From positions 3,844,001-3,908,000 of the forward strand of contig NZ_CP082945.1 in the NCBI RefSeq assembly GCF_019933235.1: DNA of 64,000 nt, given 5' to 3'. The notes under the pieces were generated by a model. That model searched no databases. It had not been told where the DNA came from and saw nothing but the letters and a program-made list of their open reading frames with translations. Of this stretch, positions 33,401-41,931 are shown in pieces. This DNA comes from Streptomyces angustmyceticus. Lineage in GTDB: Bacteria > Actinomycetota > Actinomycetes > Streptomycetales > Streptomycetaceae. The translations under genes were made by a program, and so were the position numbers. The stretch's first letter is position 1. Every line of letters begins with the position of its first letter.

Positions 33401-33988
33401 GTGGCGTTGGTGGTGGCACAAGAGGTGCCGACGTCGTCGATCATGGCCGTACCCCATGGTCCAGTGGGTGTGGGCATGGCCAGGCGACGCATGCGTGAAG
33501 AACTGTTGGCAAGTGGAGTTCAGGACACCGTCGTCGATGACGCGGTCCTCGTTCTTTCGGAACTGTTGAGCAATTCGTGTCGCCATGCGCGTCCGATATA
33601 CGAAAACGGATCGCCGGATTCCGTAACGCCCGACGCACAGGACACCCCGGCATCCGTACGGGCCTCCTGGCGCATCGACGCACAGGGCAGGCTGACCGTC
33701 GCGGTCACGGACGGCGGCGGCCCGACCCGGCCTCTTCCGGCCACTCCGTCGGTCACCGCGCGCGGCGGCCGCGGGCTGGCGATCATCCGGTCGCTCGCCA
33801 AGGACTGGGGCGTGCGCGACACGGCCGGCGGCGAGGTGACGGTCTGGGCGGCCCTCTCGCTCCAAGGCGCGTTCGCTACGCGCGTGGACCTCACGCCCGA
33901 TCTGCCGCCCTCGCTCACCACGGGCGCGGGCGTGCCGGGCGGCCGGCCGCCGGCTCCGGGCTTCCCGGACTTCGACGACCTGCCATAG
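33401..33988 (+). CDS. RsbW-like ATP-binding protein
   Basis: 195 aa from GTG 33401, eight bases after AAAGGAGG (33385-33392); a longer open frame upstream overlaps the phosphodiesterase gene and is a shadow. GHKL motifs: VLSELLSNSCRHA, VAVTDGGGPT, GGRGLAIIRSLAKDWG. The C-terminus is Pro/Gly-rich. Likely a sigma/anti-sigma partner-switch kinase; target unknown. Confidence 0.88.
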   Translation: MALVVAQEVPTSSIMAVPHGPVGVGMARRRMREELLASGVQDTVVDDAVLVLSELLSNSCRHARPIYENGSPDSVTPDAQDTPASVRASWRIDAQGRLTVAVTDGGGPTRPLPATPSVTARGGRGLAIIRSLAKDWGVRDTAGGEVTVWAALSLQGAFATRVDLTPDLPPSLTTGAGVPGGRPPAPGFPDFDDLP

Positions 33989-34133
33989 GGACACGCCGGG
34001 ACACACCGGCGTGCACGGCACCAGGGGCGGGACACGGCCCGGCGCGCAACCGGGCGCGACCCCGGACGCAATCCTCTAGGCTCGCGCCGAAACGCGTCCG
34101 TACGCCCAGGATCGACCAGGAGACACCGTCGCC

Positions 34134-35102
34134 ATGGCCAAGAAGCGCCGTCCCCAGCCCCAGGCCGCAGCACCGCAGACGCAGGACGGCGAGGTGCCGG
34201 TCGCCGGCGCCCGTGAGCCCTGCCCGTGCGGCTCCGGCCGCCGGTACAAGGCCTGTCACGGGCGGCAGGCGGCGCACGCCGCCACCGAGCTCGTGCAGCG
34301 CCCCTTCGAGGGTCTGCCCGGCGAGTGCGACTGGGTGGCCATGCGCGAGCTGGTGCCCGCCGCCACCGCCCGGCTGACGCTGAAGGGCGGGCTGCCCGAG
34401 GGCGTTCCGTCGGTGACGCTGGCGACCGTGCTGCCGATGGCGTGGCCCGCGCTGCGCCGCGACAACGGCGAGGTGCTGCTCGGCCTGCAGAACGACACCG
34501 CCTCCGGCGACCTCAGCCGCGACCTCGCGGACACCCTGCAGCGCGCGCTGGCCACGGAGCCCGGCAACCCGGTCGCCGCCGAGCGGCACTCCGCCGACGG
34601 CCCGCGGCTGCAGGACCTGCTCGACGCGGACGCGCCTTTCGAGCCGACCGTCCACACCGGCTTCGAGTTCTGGGTGGAGAACGCCGAGCACGCCACCGGC
34701 GAGGTCGCCGCCTCCCTGGAGCGGGCCAACGCGGCGGCCGTCCCGACCGCCCGCATCCCCGGCCTGGAGGGCGCCTACTGGTGCGAGGCGCCGGAGAAGA
34801 ACCACCTGCGCTGGGTCACCGCGCACCCCGAGGAGCGGCTGCTGGACGCGCTGGCGCGGCTGCACGCCGCGGGCGCCGCCTCGCTCGGCGAAGGCACCCG
34901 ACTGGTGGGCTCGTTCCGCGCCCACGGCCTGGTCGTCCCGGTCTGGGACCTGCCCTCGGAGATGGGCGCCGACGAGGTCGCCAAGCCGGCCGCGGCGTTC
35001 GCCGAGCGGCTGGCCGAGGCCCTGGCGTCGGACGCCCCGCTGACCCCCGAGGAGCGCCGGGCGCGCGGCGGGCTCACCAACCGTCAGATCACGCTGAGCT
35101 GA
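34134..35102 (+). CDS. DUF5926 protein with SEC-C zinc motif
   Basis: 322 aa. The lysine-rich start MAKKRRPQPQ is followed by a SEC-C type zinc motif (REPCPCGSGRRYKACHG, residues about 27-44), as at the end of SecA. Then a large actinobacterial domain (DUF5926), e.g. EGAYWCEAPEKNHLRWVTAH, ending LTNRQITLS. Cytosolic; function unknown. Confidence 0.85.
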   Translation: MAKKRRPQPQAAAPQTQDGEVPVAGAREPCPCGSGRRYKACHGRQAAHAATELVQRPFEGLPGECDWVAMRELVPAATARLTLKGGLPEGVPSVTLATVLPMAWPALRRDNGEVLLGLQNDTASGDLSRDLADTLQRALATEPGNPVAAERHSADGPRLQDLLDADAPFEPTVHTGFEFWVENAEHATGEVAASLERANAAAVPTARIPGLEGAYWCEAPEKNHLRWVTAHPEERLLDALARLHAAGAASLGEGTRLVGSFRAHGLVVPVWDLPSEMGADEVAKPAAAFAERLAEALASDAPLTPEERRARGGLTNRQITLS

Positions 35103-35249
35103 CCGGCCCGCCCCCGGCCGTGCGGTCCGGACGCCTCAGGGACCTCGGGCGTGACACCTGTCACAACTGCCCATAGCTTCCGGTCAATAGGCGTCCGGAA
35201 ATCCACGATCGAATTTGCGAACCACCGATCTCTTGTTACGGTTCTAGAA

Positions 35250-35289
35250 GCCCGGTCGCTGGTGCATCCCCCGTCGCCAGCGACCGGGC
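35250..35289. terminator. Hairpin between convergent genes
   Basis: GCCCGGTCGCTGG (35250-35262) and its exact complement (35277-35289) with a 14-base loop, between two convergent genes; probably a two-way terminator. Confidence 0.6.
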
Positions 35290-35351
35290 GCTTCCATGTC
35301 CGGAACCAGGCATTCCGCTCGGTCTCTCCGGCCCCCGGCGGACCCGCCTCG

Positions 35352-35990
35352 TCAGCGGCCCGAACCGCCGCCTCCCACCGGCGAGTTGCTGCCGGACCGC
35401 AGCAGCAGCCGCTCCCCCGCCGCATCGGCGATCTCCGCCACCGCCGCGTACGGCGGCCGGCTCCGGCGCGCCGTCGGGGCGGACGGCGTCTCGCACAGGC
35501 CCGGCACGCCGCCGGCCGGCACCTCGCAGGTCACCTGGACGGTCCTGCCGTCCGGCCGCAGCAGGGTCAGCACGGCGCGCAGCCGGTCCCCGGTCCGGTT
35601 GCGGTAGTACGTACGCCCCCAGGTCGCACCGCCCTCGGCGAGCACACAGGTCTGGGCCCCGACCCCCTGGGGAGCGGTGAGTTCGGGACCGCAGCGGGAG
35701 GTGCGGCCGGAGAGGTACGCCGGGCGGGGGCGGCCGGAGGAGCCGGCCGGCTCCCTCGACCCGGCGGCGGCCTTCTTGCCCGGCTTGGCGCCGTTATCGC
35801 CGCTTCTTCCGTTTTCCCCGGGAGAGCGGTTTTCGGCCTTGACCGCGTCCGCGGATCCCGCCGCCGGAGCCGAGGTGCCGGCCGGGCCGGCCATCGCGGC
35901 GCCCAGCGGCACGGCGACGGCGAGCAGCGCCACGCCGGCGAGCCCGATCACGCGGAATTTCTGCGCACGCTGCATGGGCCCCACCTGCAC
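35352..35990 (-). CDS. Secreted protein, unknown
   Basis: 212 aa. Signal peptide about 1-36 (VIGLAGVALLAVAVPLGAAMA). A charged, Gly-rich linker is followed by a C-terminal domain of about 110 residues with four Cys (RCGPELTAP, QTCVLAEG, VTCEVPAG, GLCETPSA), probably two disulfides. Motif TWGRTYYRNRTGDRLRAVL. No family recognised. Confidence 0.78.
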   Translation of the reverse strand: MQVGPMQRAQKFRVIGLAGVALLAVAVPLGAAMAGPAGTSAPAAGSADAVKAENRSPGENGRSGDNGAKPGKKAAAGSREPAGSSGRPRPAYLSGRTSRCGPELTAPQGVGAQTCVLAEGGATWGRTYYRNRTGDRLRAVLTLLRPDGRTVQVTCEVPAGGVPGLCETPSAPTARRSRPPYAAVAEIADAAGERLLLRSGSNSPVGGGGSGR

Positions 35991-36240
35991 TTGATGTGCC
36001 GCTGACGACGGCTTGACGGTGGGCCGAACCTATCGGCCGGCGAGGGCGGGCCCGGGCACCCGGACGCCCCGTTCCCCGGGAGACCGGGGCGGGCCGCACC
36101 CGAACGGGTGATGGGCTTCGGGGCGTTTGTGTTCGCCCCTCAGGTGTCCGCCCGACGGTTGCGCGGCCGCGGTCCGCGCCCGCGCAGCAGGAGGGCGCCC
36201 GAGCCGAGCGGACTTCGGGCGCCCGGGGCATCCGTGGGCG

Positions 36241-36951
36241 TCAGTAGGCGAGCCGGCTGCCGCCGTCGGGGGTACTGGTGCTCGCGGTGACGAGGGCGTC
36301 CACGATCGTGGCCACCTTCGGCAGCCGGGGCGCGGCGGGCACCGCGGCCGGCGGCCGCTCCCAGCGGACCCGGCCGGTGCCGATCTGGGAGGGCGGGAGC
36401 ACCACGTAGCCGCCCTCGCCGTGGAACCGCAGCGAGCTGGGCACCCAGTCCTGGGAGTGCAGCAGCTCGCCCAACTCCGGGAGGTCGTACGGCGAGACGA
36501 GCAGCGACCAGCGGGTGGGCGTGGCCACCACGGGGCCGAGGCGCACACCGAAGTGGTCCAGGGCCGCCAGGGCACGGACCCCGGCGACGGCGGGCAGGCT
36601 CACCGCGCAGGGCGCGCGGCCGCCGGTGGCCAGGATGACCGGGGCGTCGGGGCGGTTCGTCCACCACCAGCGCACCATCCGGGCGTCGGTGGTGGCGGCC
36701 AGGAGACCGGGGTCGAAGGGGTGCGCGCCGGGCACCACGCACTCCGGGTCCGGACAGCTGCACCGCCGGGCGCTCCGCTCGCCGAGGCCGAGGCGGGCGC
36801 CGGCCGGCGGGCGGCCGGGGGATCCGAGTCCCACACCGGGGAGCACCGGCCACTGCCACTCGGTGGCGTAGTGGAGCGCCGCACCGAGCTGCGCCGACTT
36901 TCCGCCGCGTCGGAACAGCAGCTTGCGTCGCCTTCCGAGGATCTCGCGCAT
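36241..36951 (-). CDS. PrimPol-like N-terminal domain protein (no DxD motif)
   Basis: About 236 aa from ATG 36951 (GGAAAGGAA upstream; alternative start 37008). Streptomyces bifunctional primase/polymerase N-terminal family: AALHYATEWQWPVLPGVGLG, CSCPDPECVVPGAHPF, RWWWTNRPDAPVILATGG. The DxD seen in the protein at 20576 is not evident, so catalytic activity is doubtful. The CxCxxxxC cluster may bind metal. Confidence 0.8.
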   Translation of the reverse strand: MREILGRRRKLLFRRGGKSAQLGAALHYATEWQWPVLPGVGLGSPGRPPAGARLGLGERSARRCSCPDPECVVPGAHPFDPGLLAATTDARMVRWWWTNRPDAPVILATGGRAPCAVSLPAVAGVRALAALDHFGVRLGPVVATPTRWSLLVSPYDLPELGELLHSQDWVPSSLRFHGEGGYVVLPPSQIGTGRVRWERPPAAVPAAPRLPKVATIVDALVTASTSTPDGGSRLAY

Positions 36952-37649
36952 GAGCGCTCGTTCCTTTCCGTTAACGCCGAGGGCTTTGTCCATCGCACTG
37001 CATGGCACTACATGTCCCGTTTCACCAACGTCCGCGCCGTGCCGCTACCTGCCGTTGTGGGGCGTGTCCTGCGGCCCGGCGGTGGAAACCCGGGGTCGAT
37101 CGCGCATCGATCACGCCACGTGGTCACTGGTCACCGCGTGTACAAAGCAGCGCATCACGCCGTACGCCGGGCGTGAAGCGTGGCGAGGGGTGGCGTGCGT
37201 TGGCGCTTGCGCTTCCGTGGTGCAGTCCCCGCCTCTTGGGAGTGCGTCGCGGTCGTCGGCTTGTTAGACGCCGGTGCCCGCCGGAGAGTTCCGGTACGGC
37301 ACCAACCGGCCCGCACCTTTCCGAGTACGTACCCGCCACTGTGGTGATGACGCGCTGCTGATCGCCGTCAGTCGACCGCAAATTGACGTTCAGGGGGCTT
37401 TTTTCAGGCCAATCTACAGACCTCGTTGACACCACAATCCCCATGGGGACAATGCTGGACATCGCCTCTCTGCTCCGTGTACATGTGGAGGCATTCATAG
37501 CGGAGCAGCATGACATGGGGGTTTGCGATGCTATTGAGGAAATTGAGCGGCCGTTCGTACCGCACAACGTCACTCAGCAAAATGCCGCACTCCCTACCAA
37601 ATAGCGGCCTGACCTGGGGCTATACCAGGCGCAACGAGAGCTGTCGGCC
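36952..37649. other. Long intergenic region
   Basis: About 700 bases between divergent genes. The right part (after about 37370) is visibly richer in A and T than the surroundings and contains a possible small frame at 37383 and TTGACG (a -35-like box) at the same place. The rest shows no credible gene. Confidence 0.5.
37383..37604 (+). CDS. Possible A/T-rich small ORF
   Basis: 73 codons from TTG 37383, or about 54 from ATG 37443. Codon use is unlike neighbours (many A/T third positions). The peptide looks helical and acidic (DIASLLRVHVEAFIAEQHD, CDAIEEIERPF). Ends 45 bases before the PP2C gene. Could be a small regulator or leader peptide of that gene, or chance. Confidence 0.3.
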   Translation: MTFRGLFSGQSTDLVDTTIPMGTMLDIASLLRVHVEAFIAEQHDMGVCDAIEEIERPFVPHNVTQQNAALPTK

Positions 37650-39209
37650 ATGACCGCCCCGCACGTTCCGAAAGTGGCTGGAATCGAACCAGCTCTTCCC
37701 GCCCCCGCGCACACTGTCGCCCCCCACGGGCCGAAAGCCCCCGCGGAACCCGCCGTCGGCGCCTCCCCGGACCACCTGTCCGGCGCCCTCCCCGACCCCT
37801 TGGCCGTCGGCCAACTCGCCGCCGTCCAGGACCGGCTGGCCGGCTGGATCTCCGACCTCAGCACCCTGCACGACCTCACCGAACGGCTGGCGCGCACCCG
37901 GACGCTGGAGGACGCCCTCCGTGAGCTGCTGCGCGCCGGCGCCGCCCTGGTCGGGGCGCGCCGCGGGCTGGTCGTCCTCGCCCCGTCCGACGGCCTCGGC
38001 CCGGAGACCACCGTCGGCCTCGGCCTCGGCCACGCCGAGATCGGTCACATCGAGACCGTCCCGCGCCGCGCCCTGTCGTACGCGCGGATACTGGACGGCC
38101 TCCCGGAGCGGGCCACCGCCGACGACACCCGCACCGGCCCGCTCGACGACCCCTGCCACGACGGACCGGCGGGCCCCTGCACCGAGATCGCCGAGCCCGA
38201 CATCCCCGGCGAGAAGGACCTCGACCCCCGGCTGCGCGAGGTCGCGGCCCGGCTCGGGTACGCCGCCAGTTACGCGGTGCCGCTCTGCGCCGACCTCCTC
38301 GGCAGGACCGGCGCCGCGGTCTGGCTCTACGACGAACCGGCCGAGCCCACCGCGCGGCAGCGCCATCTCGTCGGCCTCTACCGCGCGCACGCCGCCGAGC
38401 ACCTCGCCCTCCTGCTGGCGCTCCACCGCAGCCGCCGGGCCACCGAGACCCTCCGCGAGGAGCTGCTCCCCCAGCGGCTGCCGCGGATCCCCGGCGTACG
38501 CCTGGCGGTGCGGCACAGCACCGGGCCGCGCGGCGGCGGGGACTGGTACGACGCGCTGCCGCTGCCCGACGGCGCCCTGGGCCTGGCGGTCGGTTCGGTG
38601 ACCGGCTCCGGCCCGAGCGCGGTGGCGGCCATGGGACGGCTGCGGGCGTCCCTGCGGGCCTACGCCGTCATGGAGGGGGAGGATCCGGTCGCGGTGCTCT
38701 CGGACCTGGAGCTGCTGCTGCGGCTGACCGAGCCGGCCCGCAGCGCCACCGCGCTGTTCGCCTTCACCGAGCCGCCGCCCGGCGCGCCCGGCGGGCCGGC
38801 GGCGCCGCCCGGCGGGGTCACCGACCCCTTCTCCCGCAAGCTGGTGCTGGCCGGGGCCGGCCACTGCCCGCCGCTGATCCTCGGCGATCTGCGGACGGAG
38901 TTCGTGGAGACCTCGCTGTCCGCGCCGCTGGGCATGCTGGCCTGCTGGGAAGCGCCGAGCGTGGAGATCGAGCCGGCCGGCGGCGAGACCCTGCTGCTCT
39001 ACAGCGACGGGCTGCTGCACCGCACCGGCGAGCCCATGGACCGCGCCTTCACCCGGCTGCACGCGGCGGCCGCGAGCGTCCCCCGGGCGAGCCGGCACGA
39101 TCCGGAGGCGGTCGTCGACCACATCGTGCGCACGATGCTGCCGCAGGGACTGGACGATCCCTCGTCGGAGGAGGACGTGGTGCTGCTCGCGGCGTACTTC
39201 GAGGAGTAG
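37650..39209 (+). CDS. GAF / SpoIIE-type PP2C protein with altered metal motif
   Basis: 519 aa. GAF-like domain about 70-265, then a SpoIIE domain with GGGDWYDALPLPDG, LAGAGHCPPLI, LLLYSDGLLHRTGE and EEDVVLLAAYF. The usual metal-binding motif GDVxGHG is replaced by VGSVTGSGPSA, so the Asp is Ser and the His is Ser. Phosphatase activity may therefore be reduced or lost. Upstream of pepP on the same strand. Confidence 0.87.
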   Translation: MTAPHVPKVAGIEPALPAPAHTVAPHGPKAPAEPAVGASPDHLSGALPDPLAVGQLAAVQDRLAGWISDLSTLHDLTERLARTRTLEDALRELLRAGAALVGARRGLVVLAPSDGLGPETTVGLGLGHAEIGHIETVPRRALSYARILDGLPERATADDTRTGPLDDPCHDGPAGPCTEIAEPDIPGEKDLDPRLREVAARLGYAASYAVPLCADLLGRTGAAVWLYDEPAEPTARQRHLVGLYRAHAAEHLALLLALHRSRRATETLREELLPQRLPRIPGVRLAVRHSTGPRGGGDWYDALPLPDGALGLAVGSVTGSGPSAVAAMGRLRASLRAYAVMEGEDPVAVLSDLELLLRLTEPARSATALFAFTEPPPGAPGGPAAPPGGVTDPFSRKLVLAGAGHCPPLILGDLRTEFVETSLSAPLGMLACWEAPSVEIEPAGGETLLLYSDGLLHRTGEPMDRAFTRLHAAAASVPRASRHDPEAVVDHIVRTMLPQGLDDPSSEEDVVLLAAYFEE

Positions 39210-39409
39210 GGCCGCCGGTCCGGGCGCGGCCCCCGACGTACGGCGGGCCAGGAGGCGCGCGCCGGAGTCCGCCCCGGCCCCGCCGTCCGCCCCGCCCGGC
39301 GCCGTGCGGCCGGGAATCGTCGCGCCGGACAGGTCACACCTTTTTGCCCCTGGACCGCTTTCGATCCGCACATACGATGGAACGCGGTTCACTCTTAAAA
39401 GGAGGCATG

Positions 39410-40870
39410 GTGACCGACGAGCTCACGCCGGAGACCCCGGACGAGGACGAGCAGCCGATCAAGCAGCGCAAGAACGGCCTTTACCCGGGCGTCTCGGATG
39501 AGCTCGCGGAGAACATGAAGGGCGGCTGGGCCGACACCGAGCTGCGCGACCTGCGGCCGATCGAGCAGGCGGCGCACGCGGCCCGCCGCCGCGCCGCGCT
39601 GTCCGCGCGCTTCCCCGGCGAGCGCCTGGTGATCCCGGCGGGCCATCTGAAGACCCGCTCCAACGACACCGAGTACGCCTTCCGCGCCGCGACGGAGTAC
39701 GTCTACCTCACCGGCGACCAGACCGACGACAGCGTCCTGGTACTGGAGCCCACGCGGGACGGGCACGAGGCGACGCTCCACCGGCTGCCCCGCTCCAACC
39801 GCGAGAACGGCGAGTTCTGGCTCGACGGCATGGGCGAGCTGTGGGTCGGCCGGCGCCACAGCCTCGACGAGGCCGAGGCGCTGCTCGGCGTCCCCTGCAA
39901 GGACGTCCGCGAGCTGGCCGGCGCGCTGAAGGAGGCCACCGGCCCGGTCCGCGTGGTGCGCGGCCACGACGCCGGCATCGAGGCCGCGCTGACCGACAAG
40001 GTCACCGCCGAGCGCGACGAGGAGCTGCGGGTCTTCCTCTCCGAGGCGCGCGCGGTCAAGGACGCGTTCGAGATCGGCGAGCTGCAGAAGGCCGTCGACT
40101 CGACCGTCCGCGGCTTCGAGGACGTCGTCAAGGTGCTGGACAAGGCCGAGGCGACCAGCGAGCGCTACATCGAGGGCACGTTCTTCCTGCGCGCCCGCGT
40201 CGAGGGCAACGACGTCGGCTACGGCTCGATCTGCGCCGCCGGACCGCACGCCACCACCCTGCACTGGGTCCGCAACAACGGCGAGGTGCGCTCCGGCGAC
40301 CTGCTCCTGCTGGACGCCGGCGTGGAGACCCACACCCTCTACACCGCGGACGTCACCCGCACCCTGCCGGTCAACGGCCGCTACAGCGACCTCCAGCGCA
40401 CCATCTACGACGCGGTGTACGAGGCGCAGGAGGCGGGCATCGCGGCGGTCAAGCCGGGCGCCGCCTACCGCGACTTCCACGACGCGGCGCAGCGGGTGCT
40501 CACCGAGAAGCTGGTCGAGTGGGGCCTGGTCGAGGGCCCGGTCGAGCGCGTGCTGGAGCTGGGGCTGCAGCGCCGCTGGACCCTGCACGGCACCGGCCAC
40601 ATGCTCGGCCTGGACGTCCACGACTGCGCGGCGGCCCGCACCGAGCAGTACGTCAACGGCACCCTGGAGCCCGGCATGGTGCTGACCGTCGAGCCCGGTC
40701 TGTACTTCCAGGCGGACGACCTGACGGTCCCCGAGGAGTACCGCGGCATCGGCGTCCGGATCGAGGACGACATCCTCGTGACGGACGACGGCAACCGGAA
40801 CCTGTCGGCCGCGCTGCCGCGGCGGTCGGACGAGGTCGAGTCCTGGATGGCGGGCCTGCTCGGCACGTAA
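39410..40870 (+). CDS. pepP: Xaa-Pro aminopeptidase (aminopeptidase P, M24B)
   Basis: About 486 aa. AAAGGAGG (39398-39405) is immediately upstream; GTG 39410 is better spaced than ATG 39407. An N-terminal AMP_N domain (RFPGERLVIPAGHLKTRSND) precedes the pita-bread catalytic domain with metal ligands Asp in LLLDAGVETHTLYTADVTRT, His in GTGHMLGLDVHD, Glu in LTVEPGLYF and Glu in VRIEDDILVT. Removes N-terminal residues preceding proline; cytosolic. Confidence 0.93.
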   Translation: MTDELTPETPDEDEQPIKQRKNGLYPGVSDELAENMKGGWADTELRDLRPIEQAAHAARRRAALSARFPGERLVIPAGHLKTRSNDTEYAFRAATEYVYLTGDQTDDSVLVLEPTRDGHEATLHRLPRSNRENGEFWLDGMGELWVGRRHSLDEAEALLGVPCKDVRELAGALKEATGPVRVVRGHDAGIEAALTDKVTAERDEELRVFLSEARAVKDAFEIGELQKAVDSTVRGFEDVVKVLDKAEATSERYIEGTFFLRARVEGNDVGYGSICAAGPHATTLHWVRNNGEVRSGDLLLLDAGVETHTLYTADVTRTLPVNGRYSDLQRTIYDAVYEAQEAGIAAVKPGAAYRDFHDAAQRVLTEKLVEWGLVEGPVERVLELGLQRRWTLHGTGHMLGLDVHDCAAARTEQYVNGTLEPGMVLTVEPGLYFQADDLTVPEEYRGIGVRIEDDILVTDDGNRNLSAALPRRSDEVESWMAGLLGT

Positions 40871-40983
40871 CGGGCGGGACATGGCGGGCCGTGCGCCCGC
40901 CGCAGGTCATGGAGCGAGGGCCGCACGCGCCCGCCGTCGCGGGGCCGAACGGCCCGGTGTGCGGCGCCCGTTGCCCCGCTCCC

Positions 40984-41017
40984 GCGTCCCCCGGTGGCCT
41001 CAGCCGCCGGGGGACGC
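40984..41017. terminator. Hairpin at the pepP/tetR convergent junction
   Basis: GCGTCCCCCGG and its exact complement CCGGGGGACGC around 12 bases. The right arm overlaps the last codons of the TetR gene; probably bidirectional. Confidence 0.65.
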
Positions 41018-41647
41018 GCCGTTCGCCGGGCCGTCGGCCGCGCGTCCGTAGGCGCCGGCCCGCGCCGCCGCCCAGACGGCGGTGGCGGCGGACGCGGCGA
41101 GATCCTGGTCGACGGGGCGACGGGCGATCAGAATCCGGTAGTAGAAAGGGGCGCCGAGCGCCGCCATCACCTTCTCCGGGTCCGTGTCGGCGGGCAGTTC
41201 GCCGCGCTCCACGGCCCGTTGCACCATCCGCCCGGCCAGCGCGAGCCGTTCGTCGAAGAAGGACCGCAGCACCCCCGCCGCCTGCGGGTCGCGGGCCGCG
41301 GCGGAGACCACCGCCTCGATGAGCAGGCGCCTGCGCGCCTCCCCGTAGAAGGCGGCTATCGAGCGGGCGAGTTCCCGCAGGTCCCCGGGCAGGGTGCCGG
41401 AGTCGGGCAGCGGCACGTCGGAACTCAGGTAGGTCAGCAGATCGCACACCAGGCCCTCGGTGCAGCGCCACCGGCGGTAGAGCGTCGCGACGTGGATTCC
41501 CGAGCGCTGGGCGACCTTCTCCATGGTCAGTCCGGCGAAGCCGCCGTCGCCCAACTCCTCGAACACCGCGGTCAATACGGCCTGGCGGGTACGGGCGGTA
41601 CGACCGCCGGGTCTGGCCTCGCCCGGGGCATGGTGCGCTGTCGTCAC
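41000..41647 (-). CDS. TetR family regulator
   Basis: 215 aa from GTG 41647. N-terminal HTH: RQAVLTAVFEELGDGGFAGLTMEKVAQRSGIHVATLYRRW. The helical ligand domain has DPEKVMAALGAPFYYRILI. No divergent partner gene lies directly upstream; a palindrome 51 bases before its start may be its own operator. Confidence 0.9.
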   Translation of the reverse strand: MTTAHHAPGEARPGGRTARTRQAVLTAVFEELGDGGFAGLTMEKVAQRSGIHVATLYRRWRCTEGLVCDLLTYLSSDVPLPDSGTLPGDLRELARSIAAFYGEARRRLLIEAVVSAAARDPQAAGVLRSFFDERLALAGRMVQRAVERGELPADTDPEKVMAALGAPFYYRILIARRPVDQDLAASAATAVWAAARAGAYGRAADGPANGASPGG

Positions 41648-41697
41648 GACGGCTCCGTATTGCAGTGCGGGTTCACGCCAAGTATTGTCCGGGAAAG

Positions 41698-41723
41698 ACT
41701 AAAGCGAGCAACTTCGCGTTAGT
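41698..41723. promoter_or_regulatory. Putative TetR operator
   Basis: ACTAAAGCGA (41698-41707) and TCGCGTTAGT (41714-41723) form an imperfect palindrome (9 of 10) with a six-base spacer, upstream of the TetR gene; probably autoregulatory. Confidence 0.5.
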
Positions 41724-41931
41724 TATGGTGCGCGCTGGTCTCGTAGGGACAGGGGACGCCGCGGGGGAGGTTCTCTCACCGCGAGACCGCGCTGCCCGCC
41801 ATCTTCAGGGGCACTTTCCAGCCAGTTTTCCGACTGCTGATGTTAGCCCGGATTGACACCTCATACGCGGACATCCCGCAGCATGACTCCGGCCCCCGGC
41901 CGCACGGTCAGGGCCGTCCCCGGGACACCCC

